Shown piece by piece: positions 16,684 through 24,804 of a stretch of 64,000 nt of DNA. Location: positions 1-64,000 of the forward strand of contig CAZTXS010000004.1 of NCBI GenBank assembly GCA_964617585.1. The letters run 5' to 3'. The notes under the pieces were generated by a model. The model ran no database searches, was not told where the DNA came from, and saw nothing but the letters and a program-made list of their open reading frames with translations. Numbering within the stretch: position 1 is the first letter of the stretch; every line of letters starts with the position of its first letter. The position numbers and the translations under genes were made by a program. The DNA is from UMGS1601 sp964617585. Lineage in GTDB: Bacteria; Bacillota; Clostridia; Oscillospirales; Ruminococcaceae.

Positions 16684-19653
16684 CTATTCATTATAAGTGT
16701 ACATTTCAAGGTCTTCAAGCTTACGTGTTATCTCAGCGTTGATGTCCTTATTGTACCACATTAATGTATCTCTTGGATTCGCTGAGTTATTTACCGTTTC
16801 TCTGAATGCGTTCATTACGTTTCTGGTAACCGCATATGAAGCCGGAATAACCGGAATCTCAACCTGTTCGTCAAACTGAGATTTAATCTTTTCAACCTCT
16901 GACGCCGACCACGACTCTCCCTCAAGAGCTTCGAGATTTGCGGTATCAAATCTACCCATAGTACCCATTATAGCTTCAATGTCGTTTGCATACTCAACCT
17001 GAGATTCCGTTGATGTAAACCACTTCAGGAAGTCCCAAGCCGCTTCTTGGTTCTCACACTTCTTAAAGATAACTGCGCAAGTTCCCGAAGAATTTGAAGC
17101 ATGGCTTATAGTTCCGTCCTCCTGCTCTGTTCCGGGGATCTGCATAAAGTTCCAGCAGCCCTTGATTTCAGGAGCGGCAACCGTAAGCTGGTTAAAGAAG
17201 TTGTATTCCTTAATCAAAATAGGCATATCTCCCGTTCTGAATCTTGTAAATGCGTCGTATGTCTGATCGAAGCTGTATGTAGTATAGAACTTGGTCCATG
17301 TTTCAAATGCCGTAACCGCTTCCTGGGTATCGAACGTCGTCTGAGTTTCATCTTCAGTATAATAGTTCAGTCCCTGCTGCAGAAGCAGTGAAGCAAATGT
17401 GTTTCCGCACTCGGTGGTTGTAGCTACCGTAGTAACTCCGTTTCCAAGGTTCTGAGCTATAGGAAGAATCAGTCCTACTTCCATGTAGTTTCTCTGAAGC
17501 TGCGGAAGAACGGATATGAGCTGATCCCATGTCTGCAGATCACGCTCAGGGTTTATGCCCTGCTCAGCTAAAATGTCCGTTCTGTAGAACAGCATCGGAA
17601 CAAGCTGACTTACAGGGATTCCGTAAACTCCTCCGTTATATTTATATAATGTAGAAGCGTTTGACTGGAATCGTGTCATTACCTCGTCATAATCGTCAAA
17701 TGTGGTTAAATCGGTCAGTACTCCTCTTGCAGCAAGCTGAATCGGGAAGTCGCCTCCGAGGAAGAGAACAGCGTCCGGTCCTTTTCCTGCAAGAGTGGCT
17801 TCGACAACTCCTCCCTGAACAAGGTTTATCGAAACCTTGGTGTCTGAATTAGGATTGAAGTCGCTGTCAACCATCTGGTTTACAACCTGCGCCTGGTCAC
17901 GTCCGAGCGAAACCCAAATCGTCAGACTGTCCTCGCTGTCCTCTGAAAGCGAGTTGTAATCAGAGAAGAAAGAACCTACGAATGCGTCAAAACCGAACTT
18001 AAGTCCTGCAAAGAAGGTTTTGTCCGCCGATGTGAAATCCTTTCCGGCGGGAACAAGCTCAATCATATCAACCTCAAGAGGCTGACCTCTGTACTCTCTT
18101 ACCCATGAGGAAACGGCTGTGATGTTATCCTTAATCTGCGAAAGGAGAGAAGGAATATTATCAGGTCTGCTGATACACTGGTCGAGAACCAACGCCATTT
18201 TTTCAAGCGTTACGGCTTCTGTTCCGGCTGTACCTGTAAGCCCCTCGATATATGCCTTTTTATCTCTCAGCGCCTGCGCTATTTTCGTAAAATCAGGAAT
18301 GATAGAAGGAATAGCAACGTCTATCATATAGTTGTTGTACTCGTCAGGGTCGGGTCCTGTGATTTGTCTTACTCTTCTGTAGTAGCTTGTAATATCATAA
18401 ACTATATCGTCCAGCTCTGACATTACTTCTCCTATCTCACCCGGAACAGCCTCCATAGTAAGCTCATGCTCTCCGGCTTCCAGATAGTAATATATAGGAT
18501 TTCCGTCAGAATCCTCAGGAGTTGTTACAACCCATTCGGTGTCGTAATAGAACTTTACCTGATCCGATTCTTCATTCGGAACAACTCCGTCTATAAGAAT
18601 TCTTCTGTTGGAATAAAAGCCTCTCATCTGATCCTGTCTTGCTCTTATTCCGAGTTTATAGTAACCTGAGGTTTCAACGTTCACCTTCCAGGTAATCGCC
18701 TGTGTAGCCTGAGTCCAGTTAGCAGAACCTATGGTATTGTACTTGGTTTTATTAGGATCGGACGGCGATGTAAGATACGAGTCCTTGTCGCTTGTCGGAT
18801 AAAGAACTCTGTCCGTTTTATAATCAGCTTCTTCGCCCTCAAGCTTGATTATATCGGCGTCCTTATTTGCCGAAAGCTCATCCTCGGTAGGAGCCTGATA
18901 AGCCTCAGGTTCCTGATACTGATAAAGCTTCATGCTTGCGATAGCAAACTTAGCTTTTGTTGAAGTAAGAGAAATCGTGTGCTTTCCCTTTTCTAAATAG
19001 AACCAAAGAGGGTCTGAATAAAGTCCGTCAATATCGGCAAGGTATTTTTCCTGCCAGCATACCTCTTCAACCTGTCCCGGTCTTATATCGTTTCCGTGAT
19101 AATCCTGTTGAATTTCAGTTTCATTTACCCATCTTTTATCAAGCGTGATTCTTGAAGCGGTTTCATAAGGAGTAACGCCGTCGATCTTAAGGTCAAATTC
19201 AACTCCGGTAGCTCCGCCCTCTAAAATCAGATACAGCGTTTTAATATTGTATACTCCTGTTTTGGGAACTTTAACCTCAAATGAAACCGTTCCCTCCTGA
19301 TTAGACCATTCAAGAGCTTCCTGACCGTCTATCGTTTTTACAGAAACCTCCGCACCGTCGCCGGCTTTGAATTCTGTTTGATTTCCCCCGTAGATGTACC
19401 CTTCATCGTCTGCAACGGCAGGTCTGTCCGCCTCAGCATACTTTTCACGGTAATCAGTGTAAGAAGTAGTGTCGCTTGAAGAGGTTGATTCTGTATCGTC
19501 AAGATCAATATCAATATCTTCATTAGATGTTGTCTGCGTACTTGTATCGGCGTCGGAAGTTTCGTCAGCCATTGCGGCAGGAACGCCGGCAACTATCATG
19601 GCAAGAGCCAAAACAATAGAAAGAGTACGCTTAAACATTTTTTTCTTCACCAT
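16684..19653 (-). CDS. very large extracellular solute-binding protein with N-terminal CBM-like domains
   Basis: A 989-residue protein. After a signal peptide ending AAMADE come an acidic Ser/Thr linker, two CBM-like beta-sandwich domains (roughly 70-250 and 270-425, each with a GYY/GVY-type 'peptide chain under the ligand' pattern such as TGVYNIKTLYL and SGYYKLGIRARQ), a helical linker and a family-1 solute-binding domain (about 575-975: LTIWVSLGRDQAQVVNQMV, GKGPDAVLFLGGDFP, GGVYGIPVSQLVPMLFYRTD). Classical sugar-binding proteins are about 400-450 residues, so this is more than twice the usual size. There is no lipobox Cys after the signal peptide, which is odd for a Gram-positive binding protein, so anchoring must be by another route, perhaps via the CBM-like domains or partners. 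Confidence 0.9.
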   Translation of the reverse strand: MVKKKMFKRTLSIVLALAMIVAGVPAAMADETSDADTSTQTTSNEDIDIDLDDTESTSSSDTTSYTDYREKYAEADRPAVADDEGYIYGGNQTEFKAGDGAEVSVKTIDGQEALEWSNQEGTVSFEVKVPKTGVYNIKTLYLILEGGATGVEFDLKIDGVTPYETASRITLDKRWVNETEIQQDYHGNDIRPGQVEEVCWQEKYLADIDGLYSDPLWFYLEKGKHTISLTSTKAKFAIASMKLYQYQEPEAYQAPTEDELSANKDADIIKLEGEEADYKTDRVLYPTSDKDSYLTSPSDPNKTKYNTIGSANWTQATQAITWKVNVETSGYYKLGIRARQDQMRGFYSNRRILIDGVVPNEESDQVKFYYDTEWVVTTPEDSDGNPIYYYLEAGEHELTMEAVPGEIGEVMSELDDIVYDITSYYRRVRQITGPDPDEYNNYMIDVAIPSIIPDFTKIAQALRDKKAYIEGLTGTAGTEAVTLEKMALVLDQCISRPDNIPSLLSQIKDNITAVSSWVREYRGQPLEVDMIELVPAGKDFTSADKTFFAGLKFGFDAFVGSFFSDYNSLSEDSEDSLTIWVSLGRDQAQVVNQMVDSDFNPNSDTKVSINLVQGGVVEATLAGKGPDAVLFLGGDFPIQLAARGVLTDLTTFDDYDEVMTRFQSNASTLYKYNGGVYGIPVSQLVPMLFYRTDILAEQGINPERDLQTWDQLISVLPQLQRNYMEVGLILPIAQNLGNGVTTVATTTECGNTFASLLLQQGLNYYTEDETQTTFDTQEAVTAFETWTKFYTTYSFDQTYDAFTRFRTGDMPILIKEYNFFNQLTVAAPEIKGCWNFMQIPGTEQEDGTISHASNSSGTCAVIFKKCENQEAAWDFLKWFTSTESQVEYANDIEAIMGTMGRFDTANLEALEGESWSASEVEKIKSQFDEQVEIPVIPASYAVTRNVMNAFRETVNNSANPRDTLMWYNKDINAEITRKLEDLEMYTYNE

Positions 19654-19751
19654 AAATCCACCTTTCTAAAATAAATTCTGCTTTCAGGTTTCAAGCCCGG
19701 CTAAGGCATTTAAAACCTCTGATATATTCACCGTAGGGTTAATAAAGAAAA

Positions 19752-20786
19752 TTATACGCTTGATCTGAAGATTTCGATTTTCCCCGTTTCCTCATCAAGC
19801 TCAACCTTGACCTTATCTCCTCCCTTAATGCCGAGAGATTCGATATAGTCTTTAGGAATCTGAAGCCTTCCGCTTCTGTCAAGAACAATAAGCTCTTCGC
19901 GGATAACCTCAGTATTTTCATCGGCGTCAACGATATTTCCGAGCTTTACAAGCTCCTCCGCAATAGATTTTCTTCTGATTATTTCAGAGCTTGTTCTTCC
20001 GTCCCGTATAGCTATGACACGGTCTATATGATCCGCCAGCTTTATATCATGCGTAACTATAACTATCGTAATGCCTTCTGTTTTGTTCAGATTTTTAAAA
20101 ATGTCCAAAATCATTTCTGACGTTTTTGTATCGACAGCGCCCGTAGGCTCATCGGCAAGTATAAGCTTAGGATTATTGGCAAGCGCTATAGCAATAGCGA
20201 CTCTCTGCTGCTCTCCCCCCGAAAGCTGGCTGAGCTTTGAGTTCACCCTGTGAGAAAGCCCTACCTTATCCAAAAGCTCCAACGCTCTTTCACGTCTTTT
20301 TTTAGCGCCTTTCAGAAGCATAGGCATCTCAACGTTCTGAACTGCCGTAAGATACGGAATTAAATTACGCGCGTTGTTCTGCCAAACGAATCCTACCGTA
20401 TTCCGCTTGTAGTTCATATAATCCTTATCAGAAAACTTCAAGAGATTCTTTCCATCGACAATCAGCTTCCCTGCCGAAGGCTTATCAAGCCCCCCGAGCA
20501 TATTCAGAAGCGTTGATTTTCCGCTTCCGGAATTGCCGACTATACCTACAAGCTCGCCTCTTTCAACATCCAAATCAAGGCCCTGAAGAGCAACGACCTC
20601 AACCTCAGAGGTTTTGTAAATTTTGACTAGATTTTCACATCTTATCATATATTTATCATTTTCGGACGGTAACGTTTCATTATCAGATAAATCATCAGCT
20701 TTCGTAACTGCCGTTTCAATATGTATTTCATCGGCAGCGTCAGCCGTGCCGTTCAGGGCGAAATCATCACTCAACGATCTCACCAT
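19752..20786 (-). CDS. ABC transporter ATPase (LolD/MacB-like) with C-terminal AbrB/SpoVT-like domain
   Basis: The ATPase core (about 47-280) has Walker A GNSGSGKST, a Q-loop (FVWQN), signature LSGGEQQR, Walker B LILADEP and switch His (VTHD). It lacks the ~120-residue TOBE/regulatory region of MalK-type ATPases. After it comes a tail (about 295-344) with VLDRSGRLQIPKDYIESLGI then KVKVELD, a swapped-hairpin AbrB/MazE/SpoVT-like motif usually found in DNA-binding regulators. The first ~46 residues are acidic and precede MIRCENLVKIYK, where a core-only start would lie (20648), but no Shine-Dalgarno is seen there; the frame's ATG at 20786 overlaps the upstream gene by 20 bases and has AGAGG right next to it. 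The start is uncertain. Confidence 0.85.
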   Translation of the reverse strand: MVRSLSDDFALNGTADAADEIHIETAVTKADDLSDNETLPSENDKYMIRCENLVKIYKTSEVEVVALQGLDLDVERGELVGIVGNSGSGKSTLLNMLGGLDKPSAGKLIVDGKNLLKFSDKDYMNYKRNTVGFVWQNNARNLIPYLTAVQNVEMPMLLKGAKKRRERALELLDKVGLSHRVNSKLSQLSGGEQQRVAIAIALANNPKLILADEPTGAVDTKTSEMILDIFKNLNKTEGITIVIVTHDIKLADHIDRVIAIRDGRTSSEIIRRKSIAEELVKLGNIVDADENTEVIREELIVLDRSGRLQIPKDYIESLGIKGGDKVKVELDEETGKIEIFRSSV

Positions 20787-21444
20787 CCTCTAATGTATAA
20801 ACCTTATCTGCGACCTCCATCATACTTGGATCATGAGTGGTCATCACTATGGTCATACCCTCCTTTTGAACAAGCTCTTTAAAAAGCTTAACGATATGGA
20901 GTGATATTCCCGAATCCAGCTCCGCCGTAGGCTCGTCGGCAAATATAACCTTAGGTCTGTGAGCTATCGCTCTCGCTATGGCTGCCCTCTGCTGTTCGCC
21001 GCCCGACATCTCTCCCGGACGGTGGAACATACGCTTTTCAAGTCCGACGTTTTTCATAACCTCACGAGTGCGCTTGTCACGTTCGGAATAAGGAACCTTC
21101 GCAAGCCTCAGCCCGAACTCGACGTTTTCATACGCCGTCATCGATGACATTAAAGCGACTGACTGAAATACAAACGCCATGTCATTCCGCCTAAGCCTGT
21201 CACGCTTTTTATCGGAAAGCTTTGTTATGTCACGTCCGTCAAACCAAACCTCGCCGTCCGACGGTCTGTCAAGAGCGCCCAGCGTGTTGATAAGAGTAGT
21301 CTTACCGCTTCCCGAAGGACCTCTCAAAACCGTAAGCCTGCTTTCTTCAATATCAATATTGATGTTTTTCAAAGCGTTGACAACAATATTATTACCGGTT
21401 TTAAAATCACGGCAAATGTTTCTGGCAGAAAGAATAACACTCAT
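20767..21444 (-). CDS. ABC transporter ATPase (LolD/MacB-like)
   Basis: A 225-residue stand-alone ATPase with Walker A GPSGSGKT, a Q-loop (FVFQS), signature MSGGEQQR, Walker B VIFADEP and switch His (TTHD). Its length and spacing match the LolD/MacB/LptB-size group, not MalK. ATG 21444 is chosen because GGGGAA lies seven bases before it; the open frame continues to 21498 through a palindromic leader. It is the first gene of the operon. No FtsX-type permease, the usual partner of this ATPase group, is in the window; the linked permeases are of CUT1 type. Confidence 0.9.
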   Translation of the reverse strand: MSVILSARNICRDFKTGNNIVVNALKNINIDIEESRLTVLRGPSGSGKTTLINTLGALDRPSDGEVWFDGRDITKLSDKKRDRLRRNDMAFVFQSVALMSSMTAYENVEFGLRLAKVPYSERDKRTREVMKNVGLEKRMFHRPGEMSGGEQQRAAIARAIAHRPKVIFADEPTAELDSGISLHIVKLFKELVQKEGMTIVMTTHDPSMMEVADKVYTLEDGEIVE

Positions 21445-21482
21445 AGCATTTCCCCGGCTTATGAAATTAAAAATAACCATTT

Positions 21483-21516
21483 TGTGCAAGTTGCACATTT
21501 TGTGCGTTGCTCACAA
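21483..21516 (-). promoter_or_regulatory. two adjacent palindromes in the ABC operon leader
   Basis: TGTGCAAGTTGCACA (21483-21497) is a near-perfect palindrome, and TTGTG (21500-21504) with CACAA (21512-21516) forms a second. Both lie in the untranslated leader about 40-70 bases before the first start codon. They look like operator sites for a repressor acting downstream of the promoter, or part of an RNA structure. A related TTGTG...TTGCTCA string occurs again near 21583-21600. Confidence 0.45.
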
Positions 21517-21622
21517 TAAATGCACTATATTTAGAAAATTTTAGCTAAAAACCACTATAAACCGTTTTTTAACACGCCGTTTTTGTGATTTTGCTCAAAA
21601 TGGATATAATTTTCTAGTTACA

Positions 21623-21651
21623 ATTATAGCAATTTAACAACTGTTTGTCAA
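21623..21651 (-). promoter_or_regulatory. consensus sigma-A promoter of the ABC operon
   Basis: On the minus strand TTGACA (21651-21646), a 17-base spacer and TATAAT (21628-21623) match the consensus in all twelve positions. Transcription should begin near 21616, giving a leader of about 170 bases. Such a strong promoter implies that the downstream palindromes or another regulator hold it in check. Confidence 0.88.
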
Positions 21652-21907
21652 GGTTTTTAGAGTTGTTTAAAAAGCACTTTTTTTGTGCAATTTAACCCAA
21701 TATGTATATGTTACACAAATATATAAGCAAGTATTTGTATAATATGCACTTGTAAATATTAATAAATTTTATATCAAAAAGCCAAAGCAATGAAAATTAA
21801 ACATTGTTCATAATTTATTAAGGGTTTTACTTAATTTTAAGTATAAACATCAGCGAAAATGAGTAAATTTTTCTTGTTGTTTTGTCAAAATTAAATGGTT
21901 AAAGAAT
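21652..21907. other. AT-rich non-coding spacer between the ABC operon promoter and the thrS terminator
   Basis: Very AT-rich, with no open frame carrying a ribosome-binding site and no recognised RNA. A TTTTGTGCAA string (near 21680) recalls the TTGTGCA motifs in the ABC leader, so it may hold another regulator site. Nothing else is seen. Confidence 0.5.
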
Positions 21908-21911
21908 ATTC

Positions 21912-21939
21912 AAGGGCAATCTTAATACAGACTGCCCTT
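21912..21939 (-). terminator. terminator-like hairpin after thrS
   Basis: AAGGGCA (21912-21918) pairs with TGCCCTT (21933-21939), about 20 bases after the thrS stop codon; the following minus-strand sequence is T-rich but interrupted. Confidence 0.6.
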
Positions 21940-21957
21940 TGTTTAGATTTTGCTCAA

Positions 21958-23868
21958 TTATCTTGCCTTTGTCTTAATCTCCTCAACAAGCTTTTTGACA
22001 AGCTCGTCCGCCGTCATTTTTCCTAAATCTCCGTCCTTTCTCGAACGTACTGACACGGTGCTTTCCTCAATTTCCTTATCTCCGATAATAATCATATAAG
22101 GTATCTTTTCAAGCTGCGCCTGACGTATCTTATATCCCATCTTCTCGCTTCTGCTGTCTATTGAAGATCTGATTTTAGCGGCTTCAAGCTTTGATAGCAG
22201 GCCCTCTGCATATTCTGACTGCCTGTCAGAAATAGGAATTATCTTAACCTGCTCAGGCGCAAGCCAAAGAGGAAACGCTCCTGCAAAATGCTCGATTAAA
22301 ATTCCTATAAATCTTTCTATGCTTCCGAATACAACACGGTGTATCATGACAGGACGGTGCTTTTCGCCGTCCGCTCCGGTATATTCAAGCTCAAACCTTT
22401 CGGGAAGCTGGAAGTCAAGCTGAATGGTTCCGCACTGCCATGTTCTTCCCAGCGAATCTTCAAGGTGGAAGTCAATCTTTGGACCGTAAAACGCTCCGTC
22501 GCCCTCATTTATGACAAAGTCAAGTCCTATTTCTTCAAGAGCGTCCTTAAGAGATGAAGTTGCAATCTCCCAGTCCTCATCGCTTCCCATGCTGTCCTCG
22601 GGACGGGTTGAAAGCTCAACGTGATATTTAAAGCCGAATAGACTGTAGACCTCATCTATAAGAGCAACTACTCCTTTTATCTCGTCCTTGATCTGATCCT
22701 TTGTCATGAATATATGAGCGTCGTCCTGAGTAAAGCATCTGACTCTCATCAGTCCGTGTAAAGCTCCCGAAAGCTCATGACGGTGAACAAGCCCCAGCTC
22801 TCCCAGCCTTAAAGGTAAATCGCGGTAAGAATGAAGCTGAGTTTTATAAACCAGAAGTCCTCCCGGACAGTTCATAGGCTTTATTGCGAAGTCAGTTTCA
22901 TCAATAACCGTAGTATACATATTGTCTTTATAATGATCCCAGTGTCCCGAACGCTCCCACAAGCCTCTGTTCATCATCATAGGCGTAGATATTTCATTGT
23001 AGCCTGCTCTTGTGTGAACCTCTCTCCAATAATCGATAAGAGTGTTCTTGAGAATCATTCCCTTAGGCAGGAAGAACGGAAATCCCGGACCCTCGTCCAT
23101 AAGCGTGAAAAGTCCAAGCTCTTTACCCAGCTTTCTGTGATCTCTCTTCTTGGCTTCCTCTAAGCGTTCCAGATAAGCTTCAAGCTCGCTTGCTTTAGGA
23201 AAAGCCGTAGCATAAATTCTCGAAAGCATCTTATTCTTTTCGCTTCCTCGCCAATAAGCTCCCGTGCAGGATGTGAGCTTAAAAGCCTTGACCGGCGCTG
23301 TCGTCATAAGGTGAGGCCCTGCGCAAAGGTCGGTGAACTCTCCCTGCTTATAGAACGAAATAGGCTCGCCCTTGTCAGCGTGCTCCCGACATAGCTCCAC
23401 CTTATATATCTCGCCTTTTTCTTCTAGATATTTGATTGCTTCTTCGGGAGAAAGCTCAAACTGTTCAAGATTCAGCCCCTCTTTTACTATCTTTTTCATT
23501 TCAGCTTCGATTTTACCAAGCTCCTCCTCTGTAAAAGGAGTTTCTCTGTCAAAATCATAATAGAAGCCGTTGTCGATTGCAGGTCCAATCGCCAAAAGCG
23601 TTTCGGGGTAAAGACGCTTAACCGCCTGAGCCATAATATGCGAAGCGGTATGCCAAAAGGTTTTCTTTCCGTCAGGGTCGTCAAAGGTAAGAACCTCAAA
23701 ATCGCAGTCGCTCTCAACAACCGTTCTTAAATCTTTTACCTCGCCGTTAATCCTGACCGAACACGCAGCCTTATAAAGCCCCATTCCTATTCCTTTGATA
23801 ATCTCGGCTGCGGGAGCTGCATTTTCAATTTCACGAATACTCCCGTCCTTTAATTTAAGCTTTATCAT
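21958..23868 (-). CDS. thrS: threonyl-tRNA synthetase
   Basis: Charges tRNA-Thr with threonine. The 636-residue protein has an N-terminal TGS domain (from MIKLKLKDGSIREIE), the editing/tRNA_SAD domain with HTASHIM, the class II core (motif-2-like RCFTQDDAHIF and motif 3 with GSIERFIGILIEH) and a C-terminal anticodon-binding domain (VKIIPISDRQSEYAEGL). I trim the open frame from 23946 to ATG 23868, which has AGGAAG eight bases upstream and restores the normal N-terminus. It follows the small membrane-protein gene by 31 bases with no terminator between, so both are under the T-box leader at 24241-24480. Confidence 0.98.
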   Translation of the reverse strand: MIKLKLKDGSIREIENAAPAAEIIKGIGMGLYKAACSVRINGEVKDLRTVVESDCDFEVLTFDDPDGKKTFWHTASHIMAQAVKRLYPETLLAIGPAIDNGFYYDFDRETPFTEEELGKIEAEMKKIVKEGLNLEQFELSPEEAIKYLEEKGEIYKVELCREHADKGEPISFYKQGEFTDLCAGPHLMTTAPVKAFKLTSCTGAYWRGSEKNKMLSRIYATAFPKASELEAYLERLEEAKKRDHRKLGKELGLFTLMDEGPGFPFFLPKGMILKNTLIDYWREVHTRAGYNEISTPMMMNRGLWERSGHWDHYKDNMYTTVIDETDFAIKPMNCPGGLLVYKTQLHSYRDLPLRLGELGLVHRHELSGALHGLMRVRCFTQDDAHIFMTKDQIKDEIKGVVALIDEVYSLFGFKYHVELSTRPEDSMGSDEDWEIATSSLKDALEEIGLDFVINEGDGAFYGPKIDFHLEDSLGRTWQCGTIQLDFQLPERFELEYTGADGEKHRPVMIHRVVFGSIERFIGILIEHFAGAFPLWLAPEQVKIIPISDRQSEYAEGLLSKLEAAKIRSSIDSRSEKMGYKIRQAQLEKIPYMIIIGDKEIEESTVSVRSRKDGDLGKMTADELVKKLVEEIKTKAR

Positions 23869-23899
23869 TTTTATCTTCCTCTCTATTACAAATTGAATT

Positions 23900-24229
23900 T
23901 TATCTCCTGCTGAAAATCGGATAGTAGTAATAATCCAAAAAGACAAGAACTCCTACCGCTAAAAGAGCAACGCTCAGAACCTTGCTTATCAGGTTGAAAA
24001 TCATTCTGGTTTTTTTGGAAAGAATACTCTTTCCGTCTTTGGTAGCGCTAAGCTCATTAAAAGCAGTGTTAGACCAATAGACAAAAACAAAGAGCATTAT
24101 CGCCAAAAGAAGTGAAACATACATAACCGTAATGTGATTGACCGCAAGCAAAAACAGCACCATAACCGCAATTTCAGCAGCTATTGACAAAAAGAACGTC
24201 AGGAACGCTCCTCTTTTTTTCAATTTCAT
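23900..24229 (-). CDS. small three-helix membrane protein in the thrS T-box operon
   Basis: A 109-residue hydrophobic protein with a basic start (MKLKKRGAF) and three predicted membrane helices (about 8-30, 32-53 and 78-105), the last followed by a Tyr-rich end (DYYYYPIFSRR). The start ATG 24229 lies six bases after AGGAGG; the longer frame to 24355 runs through the T-box and is not used. I do not recognise the family. Its position directly after the T-box terminator and directly before thrS means it should be induced by threonine starvation together with thrS. A link to amino-acid transport or stress is possible but unsupported. Confidence 0.8.
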   Translation of the reverse strand: MKLKKRGAFLTFFLSIAAEIAVMVLFLLAVNHITVMYVSLLLAIMLFVFVYWSNTAFNELSATKDGKSILSKKTRMIFNLISKVLSVALLAVGVLVFLDYYYYPIFSRR

Positions 24230-24240
24230 ATAAGTCCTCC

Positions 24241-24480
24241 TCACAAATATAAAAAAGCCCAAGGACATATACACATCCTTGGGACGATTACTCGTGGTTC
24301 CACCCAAATTCTCACGGTACGAACCGTGACTCATTAACGCCTTTAACGCAGGCATACGCCGTGTATTAAACGAAGCTCAAAGGCGGTATCTGAAAATACT
24401 GATATTCATTTCGCTTTCAGCCAAAGACGAAATTCTCTTTCAGAATATCCTTATGATAATCAGCTTCCTTATCATTGCAT
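24241..24480 (-). promoter_or_regulatory. T-box leader (tRNA-sensing riboswitch) of the thrS operon
   Basis: Minus-strand leader containing the T-box hallmark GGGTGGAACCACGAG (plus-strand 24291-24305), followed by a terminator stem CCCAAGGA/TCCTTGGG (arms at 24276-24283 and 24258-24265 on the plus strand) and a T-run (24251-24256). Uncharged tRNA pairs with the T-box antiterminator and lets transcription continue. Stem I is visible upstream (arms GATATTC/GAATATC). An ACC triplet (Thr) occurs on the 3' side of the stem region and may be the specifier, but I could not fix the specifier loop with certainty; threonine is inferred mainly from thrS. Confidence 0.93.
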
Positions 24481-24487
24481 TGAGTAC

Positions 24488-24516
24488 AGTTTAACATCTT
24501 TTATATGAAAAGTCAA
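24488..24516 (-). promoter_or_regulatory. promoter of the T-box operon
   Basis: TTGACT (24516-24511), a 17-base spacer and TAAACT (24493-24488) on the minus strand place the transcript start near 24481, just before the T-box leader. Confidence 0.7.
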
Positions 24517-24579
24517 TACCTTTAATTTCCTTAAATGTAAACAAAATAAATGATTATTAATTATTATGACTTTTACAGC

Positions 24580-24608
24580 TTGACAAATTGCACAAAATGA
24601 AGTACAAT
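24580..24608 (+). promoter_or_regulatory. sigma-A promoter upstream of rny
   Basis: TTGACA (24580-24585), a 17-base spacer and TACAAT (24603-24608). The predicted start near 24615 leaves a leader of about 190 bases before the rny start codon. Confidence 0.78.
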
Positions 24609-24762
24609 TATTTAGTATATTATTGTATTTATACAACAAGGGTTGTTTTTTATTTTAAAAACCTTTATTGAAGTATAGATATTATTACTTTATTACACTT
24701 TACTTTTGAAGGTAAATGTTACTATAAAATTATTTAAAAATTTAATAAGCAAATAGGGCATA

Positions 24763-24794
24763 CCTTCCTAAGTAATATTACTTAAAGAAGGAGG
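24763..24794 (+). promoter_or_regulatory. leader hairpin overlapping the rny ribosome-binding site
   Basis: CCTTC-CTAAGTAA and TTACTTAAA-GAAGG form an imperfect long hairpin (24763-24791) whose right arm includes the first part of the Shine-Dalgarno AAGGAGG (24788-24794), ten bases before ATG 24805. It could limit translation or be a cleavage site for RNase Y itself. Confidence 0.45.
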
Positions 24795-24804
24795 AAGCTG
24801 TTAA

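Noticed and set aside
21445..21616. Riboswitch in the ABC operon leader
   Set aside because: Only short palindromes are present; no known aptamer motif could be recognised.
24230..24355. Longer N-terminus of the small membrane protein
   Set aside because: The extra codons come from the T-box stems; a good ribosome-binding site lies directly before ATG 24229.
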